Assembly (NCBI GenBank): GCA_016789745.1 | Contig: JAEUQF010000244.1 | Span: 1-33,669, forward strand | DNA length: 33,669 bases | From: Bryobacterales bacterium | Lineage (GTDB): Bacteria > Acidobacteriota > Terriglobia > Bryobacterales > Bryobacteraceae | Direction of reading: 5' to 3' | Shown here: piece after piece, positions 15,694 to 24,243 of the stretch | Numbering within the stretch: position 1 is the first letter of the stretch | Layout: each line of letters opens with the position of its first letter | Translations under genes and position numbers: made by a program | The notes under the pieces: generated by a model | The model's input: only the letters and a program-made list of their open reading frames with translations | Databases searched by the model: none | Told to the model about the DNA's origin: nothing

Positions 15694-15978
15694 ATGCGTT
15701 ACCTGCTTGGAATGCTCTTGGCGATGCCGCTGCTGGCGGCCGATTTCGAGGCCGGCAAGGCTGAAGAGCGCCGCGCCTGCACCAGTTGCCATGGGCTGCG
15801 CATCATCCACGTACAGCGGCTGCCCCGGGCCACCTGGGAACGCGAACTGACCAAGATGGAAGGCTGGGGCACGGTGATCAAGGATCGCGCCGCGCTGCTG
15901 GAGTACTTGGCCGCCAGCTACAGCGACACGACACCGCCTCCCACGCCCATGCTGTCCGGCGACGGCCGCAAGAAGTAG
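15694..15978 (+). CDS. Small cytochrome c subunit (SorB-like)
   Basis: The 94-residue protein has a signal peptide (MRYLLGMLLAMPLLAA) and one heme motif, CTSCH, near residue 29. It follows the molybdoenzyme at a 5-nt gap, the same order as SorA-SorB sulfite dehydrogenases, where the small cytochrome takes electrons from the molybdenum site. The sequence after the heme (QRLPRATWERELTKMEGWG) is a common pattern in such subunits. No clear methionine ligand in an MP context is seen, apart from PMLSGDG near the end. The start at 15694 is the first one giving a signal peptide. Confidence 0.8.
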   Translation: MRYLLGMLLAMPLLAADFEAGKAEERRACTSCHGLRIIHVQRLPRATWERELTKMEGWGTVIKDRAALLEYLAASYSDTTPPPTPMLSGDGRKK

Positions 15979-15983
15979 CCGCC

Positions 15984-17228
15984 GTGCAGTTCGCCTTCGG
16001 GGAATCCGCTTTCACGATTGACACCAATGCCGAACCGTTAGTTCATCGCGGGGCGGCGGCAATCGCCGATGAGCATGGCGCCGTACTGGCCGCCTTGCGC
16101 AACCCCATCGGCACGGCTCCGCTGTGCGAACTCGTGAAGCCCGGAGAACGCGTCGCCATCCTGGTGAACGACATCACGCGGCTCACGCGGACCGACCTGT
16201 TTCTGCCTTTGCTGATCGCCGAGTTGAATGCGGCTGGGGTGCCCGATCGCGATCTGTTTATCGTCTTCGCCACCGGCATTCACCGCCGCCAGACCCCCGA
16301 AGAACATCGGCGAATCCTGGGCGACGAAATTGCCCGCCGCATCCGGCACCTTGACCATCGCTGTGAGGATGACTCTGCGCTGGTGGAAGTCGGCGTCACG
16401 AGCTTTGGGAACCGCGTGGAGATCAACCGCGAGGTGTACGAAGCCGACCGCATCATTCTCACCGGCGAGATCATGCATCACTTGATCGCCGGTTATAGCG
16501 GCGGCCGGAAGAGCCTGGTGCCCGGCGTTGCCGGCCATCGCACCACAACCTTCAACCACAACATGATCTTCGACCCGCGTTGTAAGGCCGGGCTGCTCGA
16601 TGGCAATCCGGCCCATGAAGACATGCTGGAAGGCTGCCGCATGGTGGAACCGGACTCTCTGTTGAACGTGATTCTCAGTCCCGAAGGCGGGCTGATCGGC
16701 GTGGTGGCCGGGCACTATGAGCAGGCGCACCGCGTGGGTTGCCGCATTGTGGACGAGGCTTTATGCGCGCCGATAGGTGAGCCGTATGACCTGCTAATTG
16801 CCTCGGCCGGGGGCTTTCCCTTGGATATCGACTTGCGTCAGGCGCACAAGGGACTGGAGAATGCCTGCCGGGCATTAAAACCAAATGGGGCAGTTTTGTT
16901 TTTCGCCGAATGTCCGAACGTTGCGGGGCATCCGCGCTTTCTCGACTATGTCAACCAGTACGGCGACGAGTTCGAAATGGAACAGGCGCTGCGGCAACAC
17001 TTCGAAGTGGGCGGGCATAAGGCGTGGTGGGTGGTGCGCTTGGGGCGGATGTTCGACATCCACGTGGTTACCCGCGCGCCTCAGGAGTTCATCGAACGCT
17101 GCCACTTGCACTACGTCAACCCGGACGAGTGGCCGGCGCGCTGGGCGGACTTGGTGGCGCGCGCCGGACCCGGAGCAAGAATTGGAGCGATGCCGCATGC
17201 GGGCCACACCTTGCCGGTGCTGGTTTAG
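15984..17228 (+). CDS. larA: LarA-type nickel-pincer racemase/epimerase
   Basis: A GTG at 15984, 5 nt after the small cytochrome gene, gives 414 residues, close to Lactobacillus LarA. LarA racemises lactate with a nickel-pincer nucleotide cofactor; homologues act on other 2-hydroxyacids. The key residues all stand at a constant offset of 8 from the published LarA numbering: H100 in ATGIHR, H166 in EIMHH, K176 (covalent cofactor lysine) in YSGGRKS and H192 in NHN. The enzyme should therefore be active in the cytosol. The cofactor makers LarB, LarC and LarE are not in this window. Co-transcription with a sulfite oxidase is unusual. Its stop overlaps that of the convergent alcohol dehydrogenase by 3 nt. 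The true substrate is uncertain. Confidence 0.87.
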   Translation: MQFAFGESAFTIDTNAEPLVHRGAAAIADEHGAVLAALRNPIGTAPLCELVKPGERVAILVNDITRLTRTDLFLPLLIAELNAAGVPDRDLFIVFATGIHRRQTPEEHRRILGDEIARRIRHLDHRCEDDSALVEVGVTSFGNRVEINREVYEADRIILTGEIMHHLIAGYSGGRKSLVPGVAGHRTTTFNHNMIFDPRCKAGLLDGNPAHEDMLEGCRMVEPDSLLNVILSPEGGLIGVVAGHYEQAHRVGCRIVDEALCAPIGEPYDLLIASAGGFPLDIDLRQAHKGLENACRALKPNGAVLFFAECPNVAGHPRFLDYVNQYGDEFEMEQALRQHFEVGGHKAWWVVRLGRMFDIHVVTRAPQEFIERCHLHYVNPDEWPARWADLVARAGPGARIGAMPHAGHTLPVLV

Positions 17229-18223
17229 GTCCAGTTCACGACGCCCTTCACAATCCCGTCGTCGCGGTTAAGCCACTTCGGAAAACGGGTCTGCATCAGC
17301 GAAGGCGCAATCAGATCCGTAGGCCAGGACGACACATCCACCTGGCCAGACTCCATCAGCTCCAATGTCTTGCGGTGCTCGGTGGGCGTGCTGTTCCTTG
17401 AGGCGAAGATGGTGGCTTCCCGGCGGTGAATGTCCGGATCGAAGATGCTGATGTGATCGTTGATCAGGCCCACGAAGACCAGACGGCCGCCCTGCTCCAA
17501 CAAATGAATGGCGGTGTCCATGGAGCCTTTGTCGCCGGTGGCGTCAAAGACGATGGTGGACGGCCCGTCCTGCATGGCTTCGTCATGCGAGGGGTAGAAG
17601 CGGGTGAGGTTGTGTTTCTGCCGGGCGTACTCCAGGCGTGACGGGATCTTCTCGACCACGCCGATATCGGCGCCGGCCAGCTTCAGGAATTCGACTACGG
17701 AGAGGCCGATGGGGCCCGCGCCGCGCACCAGCGCCCGTTCGCCCGGCTGCACCATCGCCCGATTGACGGCATGGATGCCGACGGCCAGTGTCTCTACCAG
17801 CGGGATCATGGCAGGGGTCAGTTTCGCGCACCTGTAGAGTTGCCTGGCAGGCAGCAGTATGGTGTCGCGCATGCCGCCGTCGCTATGCACGCCGATGACG
17901 CGCATCTTCGCGCAGCAGTTGGTGCGGCCGCGGACGCAGGCGGCACACTCGCCGCAAGCCATGTAGGGATTGACGGCGCACTGGTCACCGGGCGCGAGCC
18001 CTTCCACACCATCGCCCGTCTCCAGGATCTCCACTGCCAGTTCATGGCCCAGGATACGCGGATAGGAGAAGAAAGGCTGGGTGCCTTCGAAGGCATGCAG
18101 GTCCGTGCCGCAGATACCAACCATCGTGACGCGCACACGGACTTCGCCGGAAGCAGGCGGGCCGGGCTGTTGCGTTTCGGTGGCCGTGAAGCGGCCCGGC
18201 TGCTCAAGGACGTAGGTTCTCAT
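17225..18223 (-). CDS. Zinc-dependent medium-chain alcohol/sugar-acid dehydrogenase
   Basis: This 332-residue enzyme is of the medium-chain dehydrogenase family. Catalytic zinc ligands are C38 (GICGTDLH), H60 and E61 (GHE); structural zinc cysteines are C90, C93, C96 and C104 with the normal spacing. The NAD-binding loop reads RGAGPIGLSVVEF. The closest general type is threonine dehydrogenase/L-galactonate oxidoreductase (YjjN/RspB-like), so a polyol, hydroxy acid or sugar acid is a likely substrate. It is 6 nt from the end of the hybrid kinase gene but transcribed away from nothing upstream that would fix its role. Convergence with larA makes a linked 2-hydroxyacid pathway possible but unproven. 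Confidence 0.82.
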   Translation of the reverse strand: MRTYVLEQPGRFTATETQQPGPPASGEVRVRVTMVGICGTDLHAFEGTQPFFSYPRILGHELAVEILETGDGVEGLAPGDQCAVNPYMACGECAACVRGRTNCCAKMRVIGVHSDGGMRDTILLPARQLYRCAKLTPAMIPLVETLAVGIHAVNRAMVQPGERALVRGAGPIGLSVVEFLKLAGADIGVVEKIPSRLEYARQKHNLTRFYPSHDEAMQDGPSTIVFDATGDKGSMDTAIHLLEQGGRLVFVGLINDHISIFDPDIHRREATIFASRNSTPTEHRKTLELMESGQVDVSSWPTDLIAPSLMQTRFPKWLNRDDGIVKGVVNWT

Positions 18224-18229
18224 CGGTAC

Positions 18230-20560
18230 TTACTGTATCAGGCCCTTGGGGGTGGGGCACCAGCGGGCGAGGGCAGCACGAACCTCATCAAAGTGGATAG
18301 GCTTGGCCAGGTAGGCGTTCATGCCGGCCTGGAAGCAACGGTCCTTATCGCTGGGGGCGATGCTGGCGGTAACGGCCAGAATAGGGGTATCAACGCCCGC
18401 GGCACGCAGGATCGAGGCGGCGGCAAAACCGTCCAGGACGGGCATAGCACAGTCCATCAGAATAAGGTCGTAGCTTCGCGTGATGGCTTTGTCGACGGCC
18501 TGTTCGCCGTTAACGGCGGTCTCCACCCGGCAACCAAGCTTCTCCAGAAAACGAACGATGAGACGCTGGTTGATCGGATTATCTTCCGCCAGCAGGATGA
18601 ACGGCGAGTGAGCCGGTTGCGATGCGGGAACTGCCACCGGAGGCGCGGGAATAGCGAACCAGAACGTTGAGCCCGCATCGGGCCGGCTGGTCATGCCGAT
18701 CTCGCCGCCCAGGGCCGAGATAATCTCGCGGCACATGGAGAGCCCAATGCCGGCCCCGCCGTGTGCGCGCGTCGTGGACCCATCGGCCTGCACGAACTTA
18801 TCGAAAATGGTGTGCTGACGGTGAAAGGGGATGCCGACGCCAGTGTCGCGGACTTCGACACGGAGGCGGTTCAGACCATCGCGGGAGGCAGCCACCGTGA
18901 TCGAGCCGGCGCTGGTGAACGCGATGGCGTTATCCAGCAGATGCGCAAGCACCTGGCGGAAGCGGAGCGGATCGCTGAAGGTAAGGGTAGGCGCGGTTGG
19001 CGGCCACTGTACGTCAAGACGGATCGGCTTGGAGTCGAGCTTAGTCGCGAACTCGCGGCACACGTCGAGGGCGATCTCGTGAAGATTGCAGGCGACCGGA
19101 TCAATGGCCATGCGCCCCGCTTCGAACTGCGAAAAGTCGAGAAGGTTGTTGATCAGACGGAGCAGAGAGCGCGCCGCATCGCGGATGTGGTGCGCCGCGG
19201 TGAGATCTTCCCCGCTCAAGGGGGACAACGACAGCAACTCAGAGAAGCCCAGGATGGCGTTGAGGGGCGTGCGAATTTCGTGGCTGATGTTGGAGAGGAA
19301 CTCGCGCTGTGCCCGTCCGGCGGCAGTGACGTTCTCAAAGGCAAGGAGCCAACCGCCAGGTTGGCCGGCAACAATCTGCCACGGGTGCGCCTCCCAGCGC
19401 AGCCAGTGCGGCTGGCCATGGCGGGGGACGAAGCGGTCTTCGCGCGAGGGAACAGGCAGACGATCGTTGGTCCGCGTCAGCCAACTGGCGAACGCCGCGG
19501 CAGGTTCCAGGAAAGTAGCGGCCAGGGACGCCTGATCGTGCGTATCGGACTGGAGGTACTCGGCCCGAAACCGGCGGCTGGTTAGCAGGTAGCGGAGATC
19601 GTTGTCGAGCATGGCAACAGCAGCCGGGGCATTCTCGACAAAGGTCTCCAGATGCTGGCGGGCCGTATGGGCGGCCTGTTCGGCTTCCTTGAGTGGCGTA
19701 AGGTCAATGGCAACGCCGAGCAGCCCGAGGAACGTGCCGTCATCGGCCGTCAGGGCAGAAACCGAAAGAAGAACGCGCAGGCGGGAGCCGTCTTTACGGA
19801 CATACCACCACTCATTCAGTTCCGGAATACCCTTGCGAGCCTGATCGGCAAAGGCCTCCATGCGGTTGGTGACCGTAACACCGGAAGCTGCTTCCATCAG
19901 CCGCAGGCGCTCGGTGACTTCATCCACATCGTGGATGAGTTCCGGCGTATGGCGGCCGCAGAGTTCTTCGGCGGTGTAGCCGAGCATGTGCTCCGCGCCC
20001 TTGTTCACCGTGCGGATGACGCCATCGGGGAAGGTGGTGATGATGGAGGCGACCGAAGAATCCAGAATGGCAGCCTGCCACGCGTTGCTCTCGCGAAGTC
20101 TTTGTTCGGCCTCCTTGCGGGCGGTCACTTCAAAACGGATGGCGGTGTAGCCGGTGATGGCACCGCTGTGGTTCCGGAAGGGAGTGATGGTAGTGTCCAC
20201 CCAGTAGATACGGCCGTCTTTGGTGCGATTGCGGAGTTCGCCGCGCCAGACTTTACCGCCGCGGATGGTGCGGTAGAGGTTGGCGAAGAACTCGGGCGGG
20301 TGATAGCCGGAGTTGACGATGCGATGATCCGCGCCGAGGAGTTCCTCGCGGCTGTAACCGGAGACCTCGCAAAAGCGGTCGTTGGCAAACGTGATGCGGC
20401 CGCGGTCGTCGGTCCGAGCGACGATCGCCGATTGGTCGAGTGCGAAGAGAGTCTGCTGCAGATCCGTCTTCAACCGGCGGCACTGGAGGCATTTGTGTAC
20501 AAATACGACCAGCGCCACGGCGCCGAGCGAACTGAGCAGCAGTGCGGGGAGAAGCGGCAC
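18230..20560 (-). CDS. Multi-PAS hybrid sensor histidine kinase with receiver domain
   Basis: The 776-residue protein starts with GTG at 20560. One membrane segment lies at about 3-22 ([19 protein letters not shown]). PAS domains follow at about 40-150 ([21 protein letters not shown]), 165-290 ([15 protein letters not shown]) and a weaker one at 300-410. HisKA carries H427 in [14 protein letters not shown]; the HATPase domain is at about 525-635 ([22 protein letters not shown]). A receiver at about 655-770 has D703 in [11 protein letters not shown]. The kinase should autophosphorylate and pass phosphate to its own receiver, and perhaps to the stand-alone receiver encoded 23 nt upstream. Sensing is likely cytosolic through PAS; the ligand is unknown. 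Confidence 0.9.
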   Translation of the reverse strand: MPLLPALLLSSLGAVALVVFVHKCLQCRRLKTDLQQTLFALDQSAIVARTDDRGRITFANDRFCEVSGYSREELLGADHRIVNSGYHPPEFFANLYRTIRGGKVWRGELRNRTKDGRIYWVDTTITPFRNHSGAITGYTAIRFEVTARKEAEQRLRESNAWQAAILDSSVASIITTFPDGVIRTVNKGAEHMLGYTAEELCGRHTPELIHDVDEVTERLRLMEAASGVTVTNRMEAFADQARKGIPELNEWWYVRKDGSRLRVLLSVSALTADDGTFLGLLGVAIDLTPLKEAEQAAHTARQHLETFVENAPAAVAMLDNDLRYLLTSRRFRAEYLQSDTHDQASLAATFLEPAAAFASWLTRTNDRLPVPSREDRFVPRHGQPHWLRWEAHPWQIVAGQPGGWLLAFENVTAAGRAQREFLSNISHEIRTPLNAILGFSELLSLSPLSGEDLTAAHHIRDAARSLLRLINNLLDFSQFEAGRMAIDPVACNLHEIALDVCREFATKLDSKPIRLDVQWPPTAPTLTFSDPLRFRQVLAHLLDNAIAFTSAGSITVAASRDGLNRLRVEVRDTGVGIPFHRQHTIFDKFVQADGSTTRAHGGAGIGLSMCREIISALGGEIGMTSRPDAGSTFWFAIPAPPVAVPASQPAHSPFILLAEDNPINQRLIVRFLEKLGCRVETAVNGEQAVDKAITRSYDLILMDCAMPVLDGFAAASILRAAGVDTPILAVTASIAPSDKDRCFQAGMNAYLAKPIHFDEVRAALARWCPTPKGLIQ

Positions 20561-20583
20561 GCGGCGTGATCCTGTCTCTGAAC

Positions 20584-20961
20584 CTAGAGGCCTTGCAGAA
20601 ACTCCAACAACTCGAGGAACTGGCGGTTCTTATCGAAAAAGTGGGTGGCGCCCATGCGGAAACAACGGTCTCGCATGGTGGGATCGACGTGGTTGGTAAC
20701 GACCACGAAGTGAGGCGGCGAGCCACAGTTGGCAAGGGCCTCAAGGACTTCGGTTCCCGAGCTTTGCTCAAGTTCGAGGTCCAGCAGGACGACATCAGGG
20801 TGATTCTGTTCGATGCCGGCAATGGCCTCGGAAGCACTGACAGCCTCGCCGCAAAGAGTTAGGTGCGGCATGGCCCGCAGTTCGTCGCGATAGCGGTCAC
20901 GAATCACGGCGGCGTCCTCAACGAGGAACACGCGAACGGGTTCGGTACGGTTGGGCGACAT
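20584..20961 (-). CDS. Stand-alone receiver-domain response regulator
   Basis: The 125-residue protein is almost only a CheY-like receiver: acidic pair E15-D16 in VFLVEDAAV, phosphoacceptor D61 in [11 protein letters not shown]89 in VVVTN and K111 in FFDKN. There is no output domain, so it must act by protein contact or relay phosphate. It lies 23 nt before the hybrid kinase, so the two form a unit. The segment after D61 (LELEQSSG) departs from the usual D-x-x-MP. An inverted repeat TTGTCAG/CTGACAA lies about 80 bp upstream of its start. Confidence 0.88.
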   Translation of the reverse strand: MSPNRTEPVRVFLVEDAAVIRDRYRDELRAMPHLTLCGEAVSASEAIAGIEQNHPDVVLLDLELEQSSGTEVLEALANCGSPPHFVVVTNHVDPTMRDRCFRMGATHFFDKNRQFLELLEFLQGL

Positions 20962-21039
20962 CAGTTCGATAGTACGGGCAAGCGGGGCGGGAAAGAATCG
21001 GCGCCCTACTGAACGCGCTGTAGGATGGGTTCGGCTGTG

Positions 21040-21060
21040 TTGTCAGTATCCGTCTGACAA
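21040..21060. promoter_or_regulatory. Inverted repeat TTGTCAG-N7-CTGACAA
   Basis: A perfect 7-bp inverted repeat lies between the NarL-type regulator stop (21064) and the receiver gene start (20961). No T-run follows on the minus strand. The TGTCAGTAT half-site resembles the GTCAG elements at 23073-23083 and 23141-23149, so a shared operator is plausible. Confidence 0.45.
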
Positions 21061-21063
21061 TCA

Positions 21064-21696
21064 TCATGTGATCTTGTTTTCGATGGCGTAACGGATGAGA
21101 TCCGCGGTGGTTTGCAGATTTAGCTTCTCAAGAACACGGGCGCGGTACGTGGAGACCGTCTTTACACTGAGGTGCAACTGGTCGGCGATGTCTGTTGGCG
21201 AATGACCGGAGCCGAGAAGCTTCAGGATTTGGTATTCACGGTCGGAGAGCAGGTCGACAGCCGTGCCGGTTTCCGGCTGGGCCAGAAACTGGGCCATCCG
21301 ATCGGCGAGCGTATCGCTAATGTAGCGCTTACCTTCCAGTATCCGTCGAACGGCGCTGACCAGTTCTTCCGGAGCGCGTTCCTTATTGAGAAACCCATCG
21401 GCGCCGGACCGCAGAGCGCGGACGCCGAGTTGATCCTCCGGATGCATGGTGTAGACAAGAACGGCGGTTGAAGGACTCAGATCCTTGATCTCGCGAACGG
21501 CTTCCAGGCCGCTGCGCCCCGGCATGGTCAAGTCCAACAGGACAAGATCCCAATGCGAGGCGGTGAGAGCAGCCATGAGCGCCGGCTGATTCGGGACACC
21601 CCCGTAATCGTAGTTGGGCCAGGTGTCGCGGAGCAGCGCCTGGACGCCCTCGCGAACGGCGAAGTGATCATCAGCAATGAGAATGCGGCGAGGCAT
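21064..21696 (-). CDS. NarL/FixJ-family response regulator
   Basis: The 210-residue DNA-binding regulator has a receiver at 1-120 with D9/D10 and phosphoacceptor D55 in LVLLDLTMPGRSG and K105 near FLNKE. A LuxR-type helix-turn-helix occupies about 148-205 (LSDREYQILKLLGSGHSPTD, then HLSVKTVSTYRARVLEKL). Its ATG directly follows the TGA of the CHASE3 kinase (TGAATG), so the two are one translation unit and surely a cognate pair. It probably binds sites in the neighbouring intergenic regions, but that is inferred. Confidence 0.93.
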   Translation of the reverse strand: MPRRILIADDHFAVREGVQALLRDTWPNYDYGGVPNQPALMAALTASHWDLVLLDLTMPGRSGLEAVREIKDLSPSTAVLVYTMHPEDQLGVRALRSGADGFLNKERAPEELVSAVRRILEGKRYISDTLADRMAQFLAQPETGTAVDLLSDREYQILKLLGSGHSPTDIADQLHLSVKTVSTYRARVLEKLNLQTTADLIRYAIENKIT

Positions 21697-23031
21697 TCAG
21701 GCGGCCTCCACTGGAATGGGGATAGGAACACGGGCGGTAACACGGGTGCCTTGGCCGGGAGCACTGTCGAGCAGGAGTTCGCCCCCGACGGTACGGAGTC
21801 GCTCGCGCATCCCGAAGATGCCCAGGTTTCGATGGTGGGAGGCCTGCAGGTCCATGCCTGCGCCGTCGTCCTGGACAGTCAACTCCACACAATGCCCGAC
21901 AGGCTGGATCGCAACGGCCACGGAGGTCGCGTGGGCGTGGCGGGAAACGTTGGTCAAGGCCTCCTGCAGAACGCGAAACAGAGCAAGTTTGGTGTCTCGC
22001 GAGAGCGCGGGTTCGGAGCTTTCGGCATTCCACGAGACTGCGATGCCCGTACGGGTTTGGAACTCGTGGACCTGCCAGTCGGCGGCAGCCAACAGACCGG
22101 CCTGGTCGAGGATGGCGGGGCGGAGTTCCATGGAAAGGTTGCGGGCAATCTGAACGGTCTGGTCCAGCAGTTCGGTGGTTCGGGAGAGGCGGTTGCGCTG
22201 GCCGTCGGGGTCCTGGTCCAGGCGCCGCAGCGCGAGTATGATATCAATTTTCGCGGCGGTGAGATTCTGCCCGATCTCGTCGTGGACTTTACGGGCCATG
22301 GAGGCGCGTTCCTCCTCATGGGTGTTCTGGAGATTGGAGGCGAAGTCACGGTAGCGGGTTTCCTGCGCCGCAAGGTCAGCTGACAACTTCTGTTCGGTGG
22401 CGAGGCTGCGGCCCAGGCGCCAGTAGGCAAGACCGAGCAGGAAACTAGCCGAAGCGCCGGCAAGAATGGACATCCACATGGCGCGATAGGTGGTGGCTTC
22501 GCGGACCTGGACGCGGCTGCGGGTGGCACGCCGGGTTACCTCCCTGGCCTCGGCCGCAAGAGCACGGACACGGTCCATGGACCGTTTGCCGCGATCGGAG
22601 TTGACCAGGGCGAGGGCGGCTTGAGGGCCAGCGCCCCGGTACAGGTCAACCGTCTCCATGATGATCCGGAGTTTCATGTCCACGGCTTCATCCATCTGCT
22701 GGGCGTGGAAGGGGAGTACCGGAAGGTTCCGCAAATTGCCGCGAAGATCGGCTCGTGCAGCGGGAATGCGCTGAAGAGTGAGCAAATAGGGATCGAGATA
22801 GGTGTCGCGGCCCGTCAGTACGTAGCCGCGGGTGCCGGTTTCGCCATCCGTCAGGAGTTGGACAATCTCAGCGGTGAGCCGCTCCACCCGGTCGAACTGC
22901 TCCGCCTCGCGCTGGGCAGCCCGGGCGAGTTGGAGGTCGCGACGGAACAACAGGGTCATCGTGGCGAACAGGACCGCAGCAACGACGAACGGAAGCCACC
23001 GGAGCGTTTCGGGTAGACGGGCATGGTGCAC
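21697..23031 (-). CDS. CHASE3-domain sensor histidine kinase (NarX/DesK-type)
   Basis: The 444-residue inner-membrane kinase starts with GTG at 23031, preceded by GGAG at a 10-nt distance. Membrane segments are about 13-29 and 187-204. The loop between is a CHASE3 sensor: QFDRVERLTAEIVQLLTDGE, then GTRGYVLTGRDTYLDPY. A short linker leads to a HisKA_3 domain with H250 in ARKVHDEIGQNL and a HATPase (NVSRHAHATS, DDGAGMD, GIFGMRERL). It phosphorylates the NarL-type regulator encoded next to it without a gap. Its gene diverges from the sigma factor gene, so they share the regulatory region 23032-23210. The signal is not known. Confidence 0.92.
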   Translation of the reverse strand: MHHARLPETLRWLPFVVAAVLFATMTLLFRRDLQLARAAQREAEQFDRVERLTAEIVQLLTDGETGTRGYVLTGRDTYLDPYLLTLQRIPAARADLRGNLRNLPVLPFHAQQMDEAVDMKLRIIMETVDLYRGAGPQAALALVNSDRGKRSMDRVRALAAEAREVTRRATRSRVQVREATTYRAMWMSILAGASASFLLGLAYWRLGRSLATEQKLSADLAAQETRYRDFASNLQNTHEEERASMARKVHDEIGQNLTAAKIDIILALRRLDQDPDGQRNRLSRTTELLDQTVQIARNLSMELRPAILDQAGLLAAADWQVHEFQTRTGIAVSWNAESSEPALSRDTKLALFRVLQEALTNVSRHAHATSVAVAIQPVGHCVELTVQDDGAGMDLQASHHRNLGIFGMRERLRTVGGELLLDSAPGQGTRVTARVPIPIPVEAA

Positions 23032-23072
23032 GGCCGCAACTCCGTATCGATCATCTCTTTATCGTGACTAAA

Positions 23073-23083
23073 ACTGAGTCAGT
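23073..23083. promoter_or_regulatory. Palindrome ACTGAGTCAGT in the kinase/sigma-factor divergent region
   Basis: An 11-bp perfect odd palindrome lies 41 bp from the kinase start codon. It shares TCAGT with the inverted repeat at 21040-21060. A partial copy, TGTCAGGAC, is at 23141-23149. It may be an operator for the neighbouring regulator. Confidence 0.4.
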
Positions 23084-23110
23084 CTTATCCTACAACGATT
23101 TCCAAAATTC

Positions 23111-23126
23111 TGGCACACAAATTGGA
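23111..23126 (+). promoter_or_regulatory. Sigma-54-like promoter element
   Basis: TGGCAC at 23111-23116 and TTGGA at 23122-23126 keep the -24/-12 spacing of sigma-54 promoters (GG-N10-GC); the -24 half is perfect, the -12 half has TTGG for TTGC. It points to the sigma-factor gene, about 75 nt before the preferred start. A sigma-54 activator is not in the window. Confidence 0.4.
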
Positions 23127-23210
23127 TTAGTCCGTCAAGATGTCAGGACTACTGCTGATCGTGCCCCAGGGGGTGCCGGCCCCATACTGTTTCAGAAAGC
23201 AGTCAGCAAC

Positions 23211-23813
23211 ATGATGTTCTCCTCCTCTTCTGAAAAGGTTTCCCTGGATTTGCAGGTACAGTCCGAGATTTGTGTCGGAGTTCGGGACGGTGTCCATGCC
23301 GACCAGGAACGCCTGTACCTGCTGGTGAAGGGTTTAGTGGCGGGATATGTGAGGAGAGCCTCGACGTGGGGGCACGATCCCGACGATATGCTGCATGACA
23401 TCTATGTCGCGGTCTGTCGGGCGATCCGGTCGGGAGTCCTGCGCGACCCGGAGCGCTTGGTGGCCTACACACTGGCAACAGCGTACCGCCAAGGTTGCAG
23501 TTCGCTGCACCAGCGAGTGGCCTCGCGGCGGCAGGTGGCGGTGGATGACACGTCGCCGTTACGCGGAGGGGCGCCGGGTGTCGATGAAGTGATGGAGGAT
23601 GACGAGCAGCGGCAGGAGTTGCAGCGCCGGCTACAGCGATTGCCGGAGATCGACCGGACGATTGTGATGCGTTTCTACTTTGGCGAAGTACCGTGGCAGC
23701 GTATTGCGGCGGATTTAAATCTAACGCCGACGCAATTCCGGTTACGGAAGACGCGTGCGCTGGCGCGGATGCGTGAGATGGAGGGGGCACCCGTCGCGGC
23801 GCGGTGTTCGTAA
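23211..23813 (+). CDS. Sigma-70-family (ECF-type) RNA polymerase sigma factor
   Basis: From the ATG at 23211 the protein has 200 residues. An in-frame GTG at 23064 would add 49 residues that look like intergenic translation and would begin before the sigma-54-like element, so the later start is preferred, though no strong ribosome site is seen. Region 2 is at about 30-85 (DPDDMLHDIYVAVCRAI, the core-binding and -10-reading helices) and region 4 at about 135-190 (LPEIDRTIVMRFYFGEVPWQ, then DLNLTPTQFRLRKTRALARM). No anti-sigma factor gene is adjacent. It is divergent from the CHASE3 kinase operon, so its level may be set by that system. It converges on the DUF420 gene at 7 nt. Confidence 0.82.
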   Translation: MMFSSSSEKVSLDLQVQSEICVGVRDGVHADQERLYLLVKGLVAGYVRRASTWGHDPDDMLHDIYVAVCRAIRSGVLRDPERLVAYTLATAYRQGCSSLHQRVASRRQVAVDDTSPLRGGAPGVDEVMEDDEQRQELQRRLQRLPEIDRTIVMRFYFGEVPWQRIAADLNLTPTQFRLRKTRALARMREMEGAPVAARCS

Positions 23814-23820
23814 AGCCCGC

Positions 23821-24243
23821 TCACGCCAGCGGCATACGGTATAGCATCCAGTACACTACCACCCCGGTAACGCTGACATAAAGCCAGATTGGGAGTGTCC
23901 AACGGGCGATGGTCCGATGGTGGTCAAATCGGGCGGCGAGGGCTCGCTTCAGCGATACGATGGCAAGCACGGGCACTGCGGCAGCCAGGACAGTATGCGT
24001 GAGCAGGATAGAGAGGTAAACCGTCCGGATAGTGCCGGTGCCGGGGAACTTCACACTGCCCACCTGGAAATGATAGACGAGATAGCTGATCAAAAAGACA
24101 ATTGAGGTGGTAAAGGCGGCCCACATGACCTTTCTGTGGGCCTCGCGCTTTTTCTGGCGGATGAGGATATAGCCCACCACTAGCAGCACCGCCGCAGTGG
24201 CATTGAGGAACGCATTTAAGGTCGGAAGATCACGGAAGGTCAT
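23821..24243 (-). CDS. DUF420 membrane protein (CtaM-like)
   Basis: This 140-residue inner-membrane protein has four hydrophobic segments at about 12-28, 40-60, 75-98 and 112-133. It belongs to DUF420; the Bacillus/Staphylococcus relative CtaM is needed for heme-copper oxidase maturation. Conserved-looking histidines occur in EAHRKVMW, VYHFQVG, LLTHTVLA and FDHHRTIARW. Its ATG overlaps the SCO gene stop by 4 nt. It ends the operon of oxidase-assembly genes. Confidence 0.85.
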   Translation of the reverse strand: MTFRDLPTLNAFLNATAAVLLVVGYILIRQKKREAHRKVMWAAFTTSIVFLISYLVYHFQVGSVKFPGTGTIRTVYLSILLTHTVLAAAVPVLAIVSLKRALAARFDHHRTIARWTLPIWLYVSVTGVVVYWMLYRMPLA

